From Rhizobium grahamii CCGE 502 (GTDB taxonomy: Bacteria > Pseudomonadota > Alphaproteobacteria > Rhizobiales > Rhizobiaceae), in the NCBI RefSeq assembly GCF_000298315.2, contig NZ_AEYE02000008.1:186001-250000 (forward strand): a stretch of DNA of 64,000 nucleotides, given 5' to 3'. Position numbers and translations under genes: made by a program. Positions 8,251 through 17,269 of the stretch are shown here, in pieces. Under the pieces are notes generated by a model. It was not told the origin of the DNA. It did not search any database and saw nothing but the letters and a program-made list of their open reading frames with translations. Position 1 is the stretch's first letter. Each line of letters begins with the position of its first letter.

Positions 8251-8886
8251 ATGCTGGACTATTCGCTCGCGCACTGGATCGCGTTCTTGACCGCGGCGGT
8301 TCTGCTGAACCTGTCGCCCGGTCCGGACATGGCTTTCATTCTCGGCCACACTGTCAAAAGCGGGACGAGGACCGGCTTTGCCGCCCTGTTTGGTATCTGG
8401 ACCGGCGCCAGCCTGCATGTAGCGATGGCGGCATTCGGTCTCTCGGCGATCCTCGCCGCTTCGGCGGTCGCCTTCTCTGCCGTGAAGTGGGTCGGCGCGA
8501 TCTACCTCGTCTGGCTCGGCATTCAGGCTCTGCGCTCGAAGGGTGATGGCGGCCTGGTCAATGCTGCAAAGGATGTCCTGCCCTGGCGCCGCGTCTACAG
8601 GCAGGGCATCCTCGTTTCACTGCTGAACCCGAAGGTTGCGATCTTCTTCCTAGCCTTCCTACCGCAATTCGTGGTCGAAGGCGCCGGGCCGACCTGGCTG
8701 CAGCTGGCGGTCCACGGCGTCCTGATCATTGTCGTCGCGGCCTTCATCGAACCGCCGCTCATCCTCGCCGGAGGGCGCCTTGCCGATCTCGTCAAGCGCA
8801 AGAGAAGCATCGGCCTATGGCTCGATCGCGGCCTTGGTGCGCTGCTGGTGGCGCTCGGCGTGCGGCTGGCGTTGACCACCCGCTAA
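8251..8886 (+). CDS. LysE family translocator
   Basis: A 211-residue inner-membrane exporter of the LysE/RhtB family, which expel amino acids or related metabolites. The hallmark N-L-S-P-G-P-D-M-A-F near residue 25 and about six hydrophobic segments are clear. Substrate cannot be predicted. I start at the ATG at 8251 because GGAGG lies about ten bases upstream; the frame also opens at 8221. It is divergent from radA and convergent with alr, with only 5 bases between the stops. Confidence 0.9.
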   Translation: MLDYSLAHWIAFLTAAVLLNLSPGPDMAFILGHTVKSGTRTGFAALFGIWTGASLHVAMAAFGLSAILAASAVAFSAVKWVGAIYLVWLGIQALRSKGDGGLVNAAKDVLPWRRVYRQGILVSLLNPKVAIFFLAFLPQFVVEGAGPTWLQLAVHGVLIIVVAAFIEPPLILAGGRLADLVKRKRSIGLWLDRGLGALLVALGVRLALTTR

Positions 8887-8891
8887 GAAGC

Positions 8892-10058
8892 TCACTCGTC
8901 TTCGAAGAGATACCGCCGCTCGTGGCGAAGGCCAATGCTGGTCAGGATCTCGTAGCCGATCGTCCCCGCTGACCGAGCGACGTCGTCGACAAGTACGTTC
9001 TTTCCGAACAGTTCGACGTAATCGCCTGCCCGCACTGCATTTTCCGGAAGATCGCTGACGTCGAAAATCGTCAGGTCCATGGTGATGCGGCCGGCAACGG
9101 GCACCTTCCGTCCGGCCACGAAGCCTAGGCCGCCCTGCGGCACCGTTTGACGCAGTGGCACGCCACCGCTCGATTGGCTACGCAGGTAGCCATCGGCATA
9201 GCCGGCCGACACGACGGCGAGCTTGCTGTCGCGGTTCAGTTGCAGGGCGCGGCCATAGCCGACGGACTCGCCTGCCTTGGCCGAGCGCACCTGAATGACA
9301 CGTGCCTCGGCGGTCACCACCGGTCGCATCGGGTTTGCCATGCCGTTGATGGCTTCACCGCCGTAGAGCGCGATGCCGGGGCGGGTGAGATCGAAGTGAT
9401 AGTCGCTGCCAAGAAAGATGCCGCCCGATGCCGCAAGGCTTGAATCGATGCCTTCATAGGCTGCGCTAACCTGCCGAAATGATTCAAGCTGTTGCCTGTT
9501 CATGTCAGAGGAATGGTCGTCGCTGCAGGCGAGATGGCTCATGACAAGCACCGGCGCAAAACTGGCCGGGCGTGAGACGTCATCGGCGAGCGCCATGGCC
9601 TCGTGCATGGAAAGGCCCAGCCTGTTGAAGCCCGTATCGACATTAAGCGCGCAGGGGTAATCGCCGTAGTCGGCAAGAACCGCCATCCAGAAGGCGAGTT
9701 GCTCTTCCGATGAGATCACCGGCACGAGGTCATTTTCGAACAGGCGTCGCTCTGTACCGGGCCAGACACCCGAGAGGACGAAAATGCGGGCGTCAGGCGC
9801 ATAAGGCCGAAGCGTCACGCCTTCGTCGACGGTAGCGACGAAGAAATCGCGTGCGCCGGCCATGAAGAGCGCTTCACCGGCGTCTTCGATCCCGGTGCCG
9901 TAGGCATCTGCCTTCACGACGGCGGCAGCACGGGCCTTGCCGGAGCGTCGCGCCATGTCCTTCCAGTTTTCGGTGAGTGCCGTCAGATCGACGGTCAGGC
10001 GCAAGCCGGCCGAATCGAATGGGTCTTGATCTTCGAAACTATCAACAAAATCAGTCAT
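8892..10058 (-). CDS. alr: alanine racemase
   Basis: A PLP-dependent enzyme that makes D-alanine for peptidoglycan or for alanine catabolism. The 388-residue protein has the PLP-binding lysine K49 in A-V-V-K-A-D-A-Y-G, and the second catalytic base, Tyr, in S-A-G-Y-A-D-G-Y. The first 18 residues are an acidic extension before the conserved fold. Rhizobia often carry a second, catabolic racemase (dadX), so this one could be either; no catabolic genes lie next to it. It is divergent from the AraC-type regulator. Confidence 0.95.
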   Translation of the reverse strand: MTDFVDSFEDQDPFDSAGLRLTVDLTALTENWKDMARRSGKARAAAVVKADAYGTGIEDAGEALFMAGARDFFVATVDEGVTLRPYAPDARIFVLSGVWPGTERRLFENDLVPVISSEEQLAFWMAVLADYGDYPCALNVDTGFNRLGLSMHEAMALADDVSRPASFAPVLVMSHLACSDDHSSDMNRQQLESFRQVSAAYEGIDSSLAASGGIFLGSDYHFDLTRPGIALYGGEAINGMANPMRPVVTAEARVIQVRSAKAGESVGYGRALQLNRDSKLAVVSAGYADGYLRSQSSGGVPLRQTVPQGGLGFVAGRKVPVAGRITMDLTIFDVSDLPENAVRAGDYVELFGKNVLVDDVARSAGTIGYEILTSIGLRHERRYLFEDE

Positions 10059-10201
10059 CGTGCTTCACAAAAGAGGGGAGAGTGCTTGTCGCACGGCAGT
10101 CTAAGGATCAATAAGGCAAAGTGAAAGCAGGCCAAGGAGATATCGGCGCGGCGATCACTTTTGTTCAAGACGCAGGGTAGCGCCGGCGATAGATTGGTTC
10201 G

Positions 10202-11059
10202 ATGGAAAATGTATCGCAGAAAGAGGCGGCCGACGCGATGCCGCTTGCAGGCGCCGAGCGGACTCGCTTCTGGCGTGATCGGCGATTTCGCAACATGGAG
10301 TGTCTGAGCGCAAGCTTCCTGACACATGAATATGCGCCTCACGCGCACGACACCTTCAGTATCGGCGCGATCGAAAGCGGCACGCAGATCGCGACGATGA
10401 AGGGCGTCCGGGAGGAGACCGGCGCCGGCGATCTCTATCTCATCGACCCCGGCGTCGTGCATGACGGCGTGCCGGGCGGCGAGGGATATCGTTACCGGAT
10501 GATCTATCCCGACACGAAGCTGTTCGTCGATATCCTCGAAGACGTCACCGGCAAGGCCTTCAACGCCACACCCTCCTTTCCGAAGGAGCTTCTCAACGAT
10601 CCCGAGATGGCCGCCGCCTTCCATGCCGCCCATCGTGTGCTCGAGAGCGGCGCCGGAGCGCTGGAATCAGAGGAAGGGATGTTCCGCGTGCTGGCTGCGA
10701 TCTTCCAGCGCTATGGCAGCACGATCGTGACACCGGTTGACACCAAGGAGCGCTCCGCAGTCGGTCGCGCCCGCGACTATCTGACCGACAATTTCGACAG
10801 CGATATCGGCCTTGACGAACTGGCGGCGGTCGCCGGCCTAAGCCGCGCGCACCTCATCCGGGCCTTCCGCCGCGAATATCACATCACCCCGCATGCCTTT
10901 CTGACTGACAAGCGGGTGCGTGAAGCGCGCAAACTGTTGCGGGACGGCAAGGCGCCGGCCGATGTGGCAATTCAGTGCGGTTTTGCTGATCAGGCGCACT
11001 TCACCCGTCACTTCAAGGCGCGAACCGGCGTCACGCCGGGACAATATCGCGCCCGCTGA
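10202..11059 (+). CDS. AraC family transcriptional regulator
   Basis: A 285-residue regulator with an N-terminal cupin-type sensing domain (Y-A-P-H-A-H-D-T-F-S-I-G near residue 45) and a C-terminal double helix-turn-helix domain from about residue 185, ending in G-F-A-D-Q-A-H-F-T-R-H-F-K. It lies 71 bases upstream of azlC on the same strand, which suggests that it controls the azlCD exporter and perhaps responds to an amino acid. No clear operator could be picked out. Confidence 0.92.
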   Translation: MENVSQKEAADAMPLAGAERTRFWRDRRFRNMECLSASFLTHEYAPHAHDTFSIGAIESGTQIATMKGVREETGAGDLYLIDPGVVHDGVPGGEGYRYRMIYPDTKLFVDILEDVTGKAFNATPSFPKELLNDPEMAAAFHAAHRVLESGAGALESEEGMFRVLAAIFQRYGSTIVTPVDTKERSAVGRARDYLTDNFDSDIGLDELAAVAGLSRAHLIRAFRREYHITPHAFLTDKRVREARKLLRDGKAPADVAIQCGFADQAHFTRHFKARTGVTPGQYRAR

Positions 11060-11130
11060 TCACTTTCGTTCAATACGGCCGCGGCCGGGCGGCTTAACAC
11101 CTCCGAACTCTAGCAGTTATGGAGGTTCCA

Positions 11131-11835
11131 ATGCTCACTCAAAGGCGACCCATCGGCGATTTCCTTGCCGGCTCGAGGGCAATCCTGCCGCTCGTCGTCG
11201 CCGTCATTCCGATCGGTCTGGTCTTCGGTGCAGTCTCGGCCACGAAAGGCTTGTCGGCCCTGGAGGCGACCTTGATGAGCGCGTTCGTCTTCGCTGGCGG
11301 CTCGCAGTTCGTCGCCATGGATATCTGGACGCATCCGGCAAGCTGGGCCGGGGTCGGCTTTGCCGCACTCCTCGTCAACATCCGTCATGTCCTGATGAGC
11401 GCATCCCTCGGCACGAAGATGCAAGGCTTCTCCGGCCTGCGGAAATATACCGCCATGCTGTTCCTGGCCGATGAGATATGGGCGATCGCGGAATTCCGCG
11501 CAGGCGTAGCGCGGCTGACGCCTTCGTGGTTCGCCGGTATCGCTTTGCCGTTCTATTTGGCTTGGATCGGGTCCACCTTGATTGGCGCCTCCCTTGGCGC
11601 GTTCCTCGGCGATCCCACCGCCATCGGGCTCGACTTCGCCTTTCCCGCGGTCTTTGTCGTGCTGGCAATGGGCTTCTGGAAGGGGCGCGAAACCGGTTCG
11701 GTGCTGGCGGCGAGCGCTCTGGCAGCCGTCCTGGTTCACCAGTTCATCCCCGGTGTCTGGTACATCGCCGCCGGAGCCCTTGCCGGGCTTGCGGCTGCGC
11801 TTTGGGCGGGCAAGACAAAGGCAGTGACGGCATGA
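11131..11835 (+). CDS. azlC: AzlC family branched-chain amino acid exporter, large subunit
   Basis: The large membrane subunit of the two-part AzlCD exporter, which expels branched-chain amino acids or toxic analogues. The 234-residue protein has five to seven hydrophobic helices and the family motifs V-F-A-G-G-S-Q-F-V-A and N-I-R-H-V-L-M-S. The ATG at 11131 follows GGAGG by 6 bases; the upstream ATG at 11119 overlaps that ribosome site. It overlaps azlD as ATGA, so both subunits should be made in equal amounts. Confidence 0.93.
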   Translation: MLTQRRPIGDFLAGSRAILPLVVAVIPIGLVFGAVSATKGLSALEATLMSAFVFAGGSQFVAMDIWTHPASWAGVGFAALLVNIRHVLMSASLGTKMQGFSGLRKYTAMLFLADEIWAIAEFRAGVARLTPSWFAGIALPFYLAWIGSTLIGASLGAFLGDPTAIGLDFAFPAVFVVLAMGFWKGRETGSVLAASALAAVLVHQFIPGVWYIAAGALAGLAAALWAGKTKAVTA

Positions 11836-12134
11836 GTTTGGATATCCACACCCTTGCCGCGATCCTCGCCATGGCGGCCGCAACAATACTGACCCGTATG
11901 AGCGGCCTGCTTCTCATTCGCCATGTCGAAATGACCGAGCAAACCCGAACGGCCATCGAAGCGATCCCGCCTGCGGTACTGATGGCGGTGATCGCGCCAA
12001 CTGCCTTCGCGACAGGTTGGGCCGAAACGGCAGCCTGCTTGGCAACGGCGCTCGCAGCGCGTCGCCTGCCGATGCTCGCAAGCGTTGCCGTCGGCGTGGC
12101 AGCCGTTGCGATCTTGCGAGCGACCGGTCTGTAG
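11832..12134 (+). CDS. azlD: AzlD domain protein, small subunit of the amino acid exporter
   Basis: A 100-residue membrane protein with three to four hydrophobic helices and the AzlD-typical T-I-L-T-R near residue 18 and E-A-I-P-P-A-V-L-M-A near residue 42. It pairs with AzlC. The ATG at 11832 lies in an ATGA overlap with azlC and gives the usual family length of about 100 residues; the frame is open far upstream but only as a shadow of azlC. Confidence 0.92.
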   Translation: MSLDIHTLAAILAMAAATILTRMSGLLLIRHVEMTEQTRTAIEAIPPAVLMAVIAPTAFATGWAETAACLATALAARRLPMLASVAVGVAAVAILRATGL

Positions 12135-12165
12135 TCCGAATGGAGCCCTGACGGGAAAGACCTCG

Positions 12166-13662
12166 TCAGTGCTCTTCGTACTGGATGAAGGATGGGTCGG
12201 CGAGATCCGCAAAACGCGTGAATTCCGACTGGAAGGCGAGCTTCACCGTGCCCGTTGGCCCGTGGCGCTGCTTGGCGATAATGACGTCGGCCGTGCCCTT
12301 CACCTTGTCGAAGAGGGCTTCCCATTCCGCATACTTCGGATCGTTGGGATCACGAGGCTCGAGGTTCTTGACGTAATATTCCTCACGGAACACGAAGAGC
12401 ACGACGTCGGCATCCTGCTCGATCGAGCCGGATTCGCGAAGGTCGGAGAGCTGCGGACGCTTGTCGTCGCGGCTTTCCACCTGACGCGAGAGCTGGGAGA
12501 GGGCAATGATCGGGACGTTGAGTTCCTTGCCGAGCGCCTTCAGGCCGGTGGTGATCTGGGTGATTTCCTGCACGCGGTTTTCGCCCGACTTGCCGGAGCC
12601 GGTCATCAGCTGGATGTAGTCCACCACAAGGCAATCGAGGCCACGCTGGCGCTTCAGGCGGCGGGCGCGGGCAGAAAGCTGGGCGATCGAGATACCACCG
12701 GTCTGGTCGATGTACAGCGGCACCTTCTGCATCATCATCGAGCAGGCAACGAGCTTTTCGAAGTCGGCGTCGTTGATGTCGCCGCGGCGGATCTTCGAGG
12801 AGGAGACTTCCGTCTGCTCGGAGATGATACGGGTAGCAAGCTGTTCGGATGACATTTCGAGCGAGTAAAAGCCGACGACGCCGCCCTGTTTCGCCTTCAT
12901 GCTGCCGTCGGCCTGAACTTCGCCCTCGTAGGCGGCGGCAATGTTGTAGGCGATGTTCGTGGCAAGCGAGGTCTTGCCCATGCCCGGACGTCCGGCAAGC
13001 ACGATCAAGTCGGAGCGCTGCAGGCCGCCCATCTTGCCGTCAAGCGAGTGGATGCCGGTCGAGATGCCCGAGAGACCCCCGTCACGTTCCTTGGCAACGG
13101 CCGCCATGTCGATCGCCAGCGCCACGGCGTCGTTGAACGACTGGAAACCGCCATCATAGCGGCCATTTTCGGCGAGTTCGAAGAGGCGACGCTCGGTGTC
13201 TTCGATCTGCGTCTGCGGAGGCATGTCGAGCGGCGCGTCGTAGGCGATATTGACGACGTCTTCGCCGATCGTGATCAGCGCGCGGCGCAGCGCCAGATCA
13301 TAGATGGCGCGACCGTAGTCTTCGGCGTTGATGATCGTCACGGCTTCGCGGGCGAGACGGGCGAGGTACTCGGAGACCGTCATGTCGCCGACCTTTTCCT
13401 CGGCCTTGAGGAAGGTTTTGATGGTCACCGGATTGGCAATCTTGCCCATGCGGATGATGTCACCCGCGACCTCGAAGATCTTGCGGTGCAGCGGTTCGTA
13501 GAGGTGGATCGGCTTCAGGAAGTCCGACACCCGGTAATAGGCATCGTTGTTCATCAGGATCGCACCGAGGAGCGCCTGTTCGGCTTCGATATTGTTGGGC
13601 GCTTCCCGATAGTGCTGCTCCGCTGGAGCAACGGCGGCAATCTTTCGAGCGACGTCGTTCAT
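12166..13662 (-). CDS. dnaB: replicative DNA helicase DnaB
   Basis: The hexameric helicase that unwinds DNA at the replication fork. The 498-residue protein has the N-terminal collar domain (N-I-E-A-E-Q-A-L-L-G-A-I-L) and a RecA-type motor with Walker A G-R-P-G-M-G-K-T-S and a D-Y-I-Q-L-M Walker B region. No intein is present. I use the ATG at 13662 (M-N-D-V-A-R-K); an extension to 13707 is possible but poorly supported. It is convergent with azlD. Confidence 0.97.
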   Translation of the reverse strand: MNDVARKIAAVAPAEQHYREAPNNIEAEQALLGAILMNNDAYYRVSDFLKPIHLYEPLHRKIFEVAGDIIRMGKIANPVTIKTFLKAEEKVGDMTVSEYLARLAREAVTIINAEDYGRAIYDLALRRALITIGEDVVNIAYDAPLDMPPQTQIEDTERRLFELAENGRYDGGFQSFNDAVALAIDMAAVAKERDGGLSGISTGIHSLDGKMGGLQRSDLIVLAGRPGMGKTSLATNIAYNIAAAYEGEVQADGSMKAKQGGVVGFYSLEMSSEQLATRIISEQTEVSSSKIRRGDINDADFEKLVACSMMMQKVPLYIDQTGGISIAQLSARARRLKRQRGLDCLVVDYIQLMTGSGKSGENRVQEITQITTGLKALGKELNVPIIALSQLSRQVESRDDKRPQLSDLRESGSIEQDADVVLFVFREEYYVKNLEPRDPNDPKYAEWEALFDKVKGTADVIIAKQRHGPTGTVKLAFQSEFTRFADLADPSFIQYEEH

Positions 13663-13931
13663 CTTGATCCGTTCTGTCTTCTTCAGCTTCGGGTTTGGCG
13701 TGCGCAACCGAGAAAATCAAGCGCGGATGCAAGAAGGTTTTCCTGCCGGCCGTCGATACGGGGACAGTTTGCCCGTTGTTCGACTTCTCCACAGTCACAC
13801 TTGCGGTCGGTGCAAAAATACCGAAAGTGTCACCTGCAGAGCACGGCCAGAAACGACTCACTTCCATGGTGCCTTACATGATAGTGTAAGCCTGTCGGAG
13901 GAGACTTGCACCAAAGCATAGGCAGTCGGCT

Positions 13932-13960
13932 CTTGAAAAAGATTGGGAAATACGATAGTT
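13932..13960 (+). promoter_or_regulatory. Candidate promoter of the MarR-MFS-HlyD unit
   Basis: CTTGAA (13932-13937) and ATAGTT (13955-13960) are separated by 17 bases. Transcription would begin about 13967, just before the palindrome at 13974, so a bound repressor would block initiation or early elongation. Confidence 0.45.
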
Positions 13961-13973
13961 AGTAAAGATATAA

Positions 13974-13985
13974 TTAGTGCACTAA
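13974..13985. promoter_or_regulatory. Probable MarR-type operator
   Basis: TTAGTGCACTAA is a perfect 12-base palindrome 19 bases before the regulator start. A partial copy of the half-site, TTAGTAAA, lies at 13959-13966 and overlaps the -10. Size and position are typical of sites of autoregulating MarR proteins. Confidence 0.65.
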
Positions 13986-14004
13986 CAAAATAGGGCTGAA
14001 AAAT

Positions 14005-14448
14005 ATGGGGAATCCCGTTCTCGGGCGTGAGCTAATCGAAGATCTTGCAGCATTCAACCGCAAGCTCAGGGCCGTCTTCGACAAGATAGTGCGGGAGCGC
14101 AATATGACGTTGCCGCGAGCCCGAGTCTTCTTCACGCTCAACAAGAAGGACGGCATCAACCAGCGTGAACTGGCTGAACGGCTGGAGCTCGAGACGCCGA
14201 CGCTCGTCAGGATACTCGACGCCATGGAAGGCCAAGGGTTCGTCCAACGGCGCGTAGCCGGCTCCGATCGTCGCGCCAAGGAAATCTATATCACCGAGAC
14301 TGGCAGGGTCGTGGCAGGCGAAATCGATGACATCGCCGTGAGAGTGCGTGCTCAGGTCATTGCCGGTATTCCCGAAGACGATCTGAAAACTACCTTAGAA
14401 GTGATACGGGCCATGCAAGCCAACCTGCAGGGTGTCCGCGGAATCTGA
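14005..14448 (+). CDS. MarR family transcriptional regulator
   Basis: A 147-residue winged-helix repressor. The helix-turn-helix is in N-Q-R-E-L-A-E-R-L-E-L-E-T-P-T-L-V-R-I-L around residues 53-72 and the wing in R-R-V-A-G-S-D-R-R-A-K near residue 90. It lies directly upstream of an efflux pump and its adaptor, the usual arrangement in which MarR represses an EmrAB-type pump until a toxic ligand binds. A palindrome in its own leader suggests autoregulation. Confidence 0.93.
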   Translation: MGNPVLGRELIEDLAAFNRKLRAVFDKIVRERNMTLPRARVFFTLNKKDGINQRELAERLELETPTLVRILDAMEGQGFVQRRVAGSDRRAKEIYITETGRVVAGEIDDIAVRVRAQVIAGIPEDDLKTTLEVIRAMQANLQGVRGI

Positions 14449-14458
14449 GGTCCTGCCG

Positions 14459-16132
14459 ATGAGCCTCGCCCAAAGCGCCAATGACAATATGGCGCCCAGG
14501 TCCGCCGAAGAGACGGGAGCGCAAAAGCCGCCACCGTCGCCTCCGGCTGCTGGAGCGATGGCCATGCCCGCCTGGAAGGCTCCGCTTTATATGGTGGCGT
14601 CGGTCCTGCTCTTTCTGACGCAGGGCCTCGGCATGAATTTGCTCAACGTCAACATCTACCAACTGCAGGGATCGTTTTCGGCAACAACAACCGAGGTCTC
14701 CTGGCTTTCTGCAGCCTATATGGCGCCTTACGCCAGCATGTCGATCGCGCTCTTTAAGATCCGCACGCAATACGGCCTTCGCCGTTTCGCGGAGCTCGGT
14801 ATCATCTGCTTCGTCGTTGCGGCGGTCCTCAATCTTCTCATTACCGACCTGCATTCCGCGATCGTCGTGCGGACCTTAAGCGGCATGGCCGCCGCACCGC
14901 TTTCGACGCTCGGCTTTCTCTACATGCTCGAACCTTTCCCGCAGGAGAAGAAGCTGTCGCTCGGGATAAGCCTGGCGCTGATGTGCACGCTGTTTGCCTC
15001 CCCCGTCGCGCGCATCGTCTCGCCTTCGCTGCTTCAGTTCGGCGGTTACCAGGCGCTCTATACGTTCGAGATGGGGATGGCGCTTATCGTCTTTCCGATC
15101 ATCTACCTGCTGCCGCTCACGGCGCCGCCTCGAGGTAACGTCATCCAGCCGCACGACATATTGAGCTATCTCCTGCTCGCGGTCGGCTTCGGCTGCCTCG
15201 CCGTCGTACTGACGCTCGGCCGCTTCTATTGGTGGTTCGAGGCACCGTGGATCGGCGTTCTGCTGGCGATCTCGGTGGGCTCCATCGCGCTCGTGCTCGC
15301 CATGGAGTTGCCTCGCGCCAGTCCGCTGATCGATTTCCGCTGGCTGTTCTCAGGCACCAACATGCGGATGGCGGGCGTGCTGCTTCTCTTCCGTTTCGTT
15401 TCCTCCGAGCAATCCTCCTCCGCCGCCAGTTTCTATCAGCAGCTCGGGCTTCTGAACGATCAGACGGTGACGCTTTACGCGATTATCCTTCTCGCCTCTT
15501 TGGTTGGCGGGCTTTTCTGTGCCTTTCTGATGACCACACGTTACGTCGAGACCGCCCATGTACTGGCTCTCCTTCTCATCGCCAGCGGCGCCTTTCTGGA
15601 CAGCCAGTCGACGAGCCTGACAAGACCACCGGAGATGTATCTGAGCCAGGCAATGGTCGCGGCTGGTGCGGCAATGTTCCTACCGCCGGTGATGGCGAGT
15701 GGGTTCAAGGCCGCGATGTCGCGCGGCATGCCCTTTATCGTCAACTTCCTGGTAATCTTCGTCTTCACGCAGAGTATTGGCTCCCTGTTCGCGTCGGCGA
15801 TGCTCGGAACCTTTGTGACCATCCGGGAGAAGTTCCATTCGAACGTGCTCGTCGAGCACATCCTGCTGCAGGACCCGATTGTGGCCCAGCGCGTCTCACA
15901 GCTCAGCGCCGCCTACGGCAAGGTGCTTGGCGACAAGATGCTGCTCAAAGCCGAAGGCCTGGTGCTGCTCGCCCAGCAGGTTAGCCGCGAGGCATATGTT
16001 CTCGCTTACAATGACGCTTTCCTCGTCATCGGCTACGCCTCGCTCTCTGGTTTGATCCTCATTCTTCTCCATCAGGCGTGGCGGCGGCTGCCCTGGGCAG
16101 CGCGCGCCGACGCAATTCCCGCTCAATCGTGA
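14459..16132 (+). CDS. MFS efflux transporter, DHA2/EmrB-like
   Basis: A 557-residue inner-membrane antiporter with about 14 hydrophobic helices, as in the DHA2 drug:proton family, after a proline-rich cytoplasmic tail of about 45 residues. T-E-V-S-W-L-S-A-A-Y fits the family's first-loop region. A long periplasmic or cytoplasmic loop near residues 455-510 precedes the last helix. I start at the ATG at 14459 after GAGG; an in-frame GTG at 14432 overlaps the marR end. With the downstream HlyD-type adaptor and an outer-membrane channel from elsewhere it would form a three-part pump. Substrate unknown. Confidence 0.9.
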   Translation: MSLAQSANDNMAPRSAEETGAQKPPPSPPAAGAMAMPAWKAPLYMVASVLLFLTQGLGMNLLNVNIYQLQGSFSATTTEVSWLSAAYMAPYASMSIALFKIRTQYGLRRFAELGIICFVVAAVLNLLITDLHSAIVVRTLSGMAAAPLSTLGFLYMLEPFPQEKKLSLGISLALMCTLFASPVARIVSPSLLQFGGYQALYTFEMGMALIVFPIIYLLPLTAPPRGNVIQPHDILSYLLLAVGFGCLAVVLTLGRFYWWFEAPWIGVLLAISVGSIALVLAMELPRASPLIDFRWLFSGTNMRMAGVLLLFRFVSSEQSSSAASFYQQLGLLNDQTVTLYAIILLASLVGGLFCAFLMTTRYVETAHVLALLLIASGAFLDSQSTSLTRPPEMYLSQAMVAAGAAMFLPPVMASGFKAAMSRGMPFIVNFLVIFVFTQSIGSLFASAMLGTFVTIREKFHSNVLVEHILLQDPIVAQRVSQLSAAYGKVLGDKMLLKAEGLVLLAQQVSREAYVLAYNDAFLVIGYASLSGLILILLHQAWRRLPWAARADAIPAQS

Positions 16133-16147
16133 TCTCAGGATCCCATC

Positions 16148-17212
16148 ATGCTGAAATCCCTCCGGTCTCCTTCGACCATCATCGCAGTGCTTGCCGGCAT
16201 CGCCGGCGTTCTCCTCGTTCTCTACGCGTGGCGTTTGCCACCTTTCGTGACTTCTATCGAGACGACGGATAACGCCTATGTGCGCGGCTACGTCACGATC
16301 ATGAGCCCACAGGTGAGCGGTTATGTCGTCGAAGTGCCGGTGAAGGATTATCAGCAGGTCAAACAAGGAGACACGCTGGCGCAGATCGATGACCGCATCT
16401 ACGTCCAGAAACTTGCCCAGGCGCGCGCCGCGCTCGACGGGCAGAAAGCGTCGCTGGAGAATTCTCGCCAGTCTGAGCTTGCGGCAAAAGCAAGCATCGC
16501 CTCCAGTCAGGCCCAGATCGACGGCGCAAACGCGTCGCTGACCCGCGCCCAGCAGGCCTGGGATCGCATAAACAATCTCAGCAACCGCGGCATCGCATCG
16601 CAAAGCGAGACGGAGGCGGCACAGGCGACGCTTGACCAGGCCAAGGCCGCCGTGAACCAGGCCGAGGCCGCGCTTGAGGTTTCCAAGCAGAACCTTGCGA
16701 CGATTATCGTCAATCGTTCGCTGCTTGAGGCCAATGTGGCGAGCGCCGAAGCGGTTGTGCGTCTTGCGGAAATCGATCTGCAGAACACCAGGATCGTTGC
16801 GCCGCGCGACGGCCATCTCGGCGAAGTTGGCGTGCGCGTCGGGCAGTACGTGACGGCGGGAACGCAGCTCATGGCCGTGGTGCCGGAGGATGTCTGGGTC
16901 GTCGCGAATTTCAAGGAGACACAGGTCTACGGGATGCAGGTCGGGCAACCCGTTACCATCACGGTGGATGCACTCGGCAAGCAGCGGCTGAAGGGATACA
17001 TCGAGCGCTTCTCGCCGGCGGCCGGATCCGAATTTGCGGTCATCAAGGCCGACAATGCGACAGGCAATTTCGTTAAGATTGCGCAGCGCGTCGGCGTTCG
17101 CATTGGCTTCGATCCCGATCAGCCGGCGATCAAGGACTTGGGGCCCGGGCTTTCGGTCGTCGTCGATGTCGACAAGAGTGCTGCTCCGCAACAGAACACC
17201 GCAGCCAAATAA
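16148..17212 (+). CDS. HlyD family secretion protein (EmrA-like membrane fusion protein)
   Basis: The periplasmic adaptor of the efflux pump. The 354-residue protein has one N-terminal membrane helix (about 11-30), the biotinyl-lipoyl half-motifs (T-D-N-A-Y-V-R-G-Y-V near 38 and A-P-R-D-G-H-L-G near 218) and between them a long alanine- and glutamine-rich coiled-coil hairpin. The C-terminal beta-barrel domain ends in an Ala/Gln-rich tail. It starts 15 bases after the MFS gene and is followed by a strong terminator. Confidence 0.93.
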   Translation: MLKSLRSPSTIIAVLAGIAGVLLVLYAWRLPPFVTSIETTDNAYVRGYVTIMSPQVSGYVVEVPVKDYQQVKQGDTLAQIDDRIYVQKLAQARAALDGQKASLENSRQSELAAKASIASSQAQIDGANASLTRAQQAWDRINNLSNRGIASQSETEAAQATLDQAKAAVNQAEAALEVSKQNLATIIVNRSLLEANVASAEAVVRLAEIDLQNTRIVAPRDGHLGEVGVRVGQYVTAGTQLMAVVPEDVWVVANFKETQVYGMQVGQPVTITVDALGKQRLKGYIERFSPAAGSEFAVIKADNATGNFVKIAQRVGVRIGFDPDQPAIKDLGPGLSVVVDVDKSAAPQQNTAAK

Positions 17213-17216
17213 GCAG

Positions 17217-17240
17217 AAAGCCCGGCGTGAGCCGGGCTTT
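17217..17240. terminator. Bidirectional hairpin terminator
   Basis: A 10-base perfect stem AAAGCCCGGC / GCCGGGCTTT with a GTGA loop between the convergent HlyD and rplI genes. Short T runs occur in both directions, so it may serve both. Confidence 0.75.
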
Positions 17241-17269
17241 CGTCCATTTCCGGAATGGTATCTCGGAAA

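Larger units (their letters stand above)
13663..14004. other. Divergent intergenic region between dnaB and the marR-type gene
   Basis: This 342-base region carries a short inverted repeat CTTACA-N6-TGTAAG (13873-13890) nearer to dnaB. Nearer to the regulator are a candidate plus-strand promoter (13932-13960) and the palindromic operator (13974-13985). Open frames over it are short and unconvincing. Confidence 0.6.

Noticed and set aside
13780-13800. DnaA box or origin near dnaB
   Set aside because: Only one TTCTCCACA with a mismatch to TTATCCACA; no cluster of boxes and no AT-rich unwinding region.
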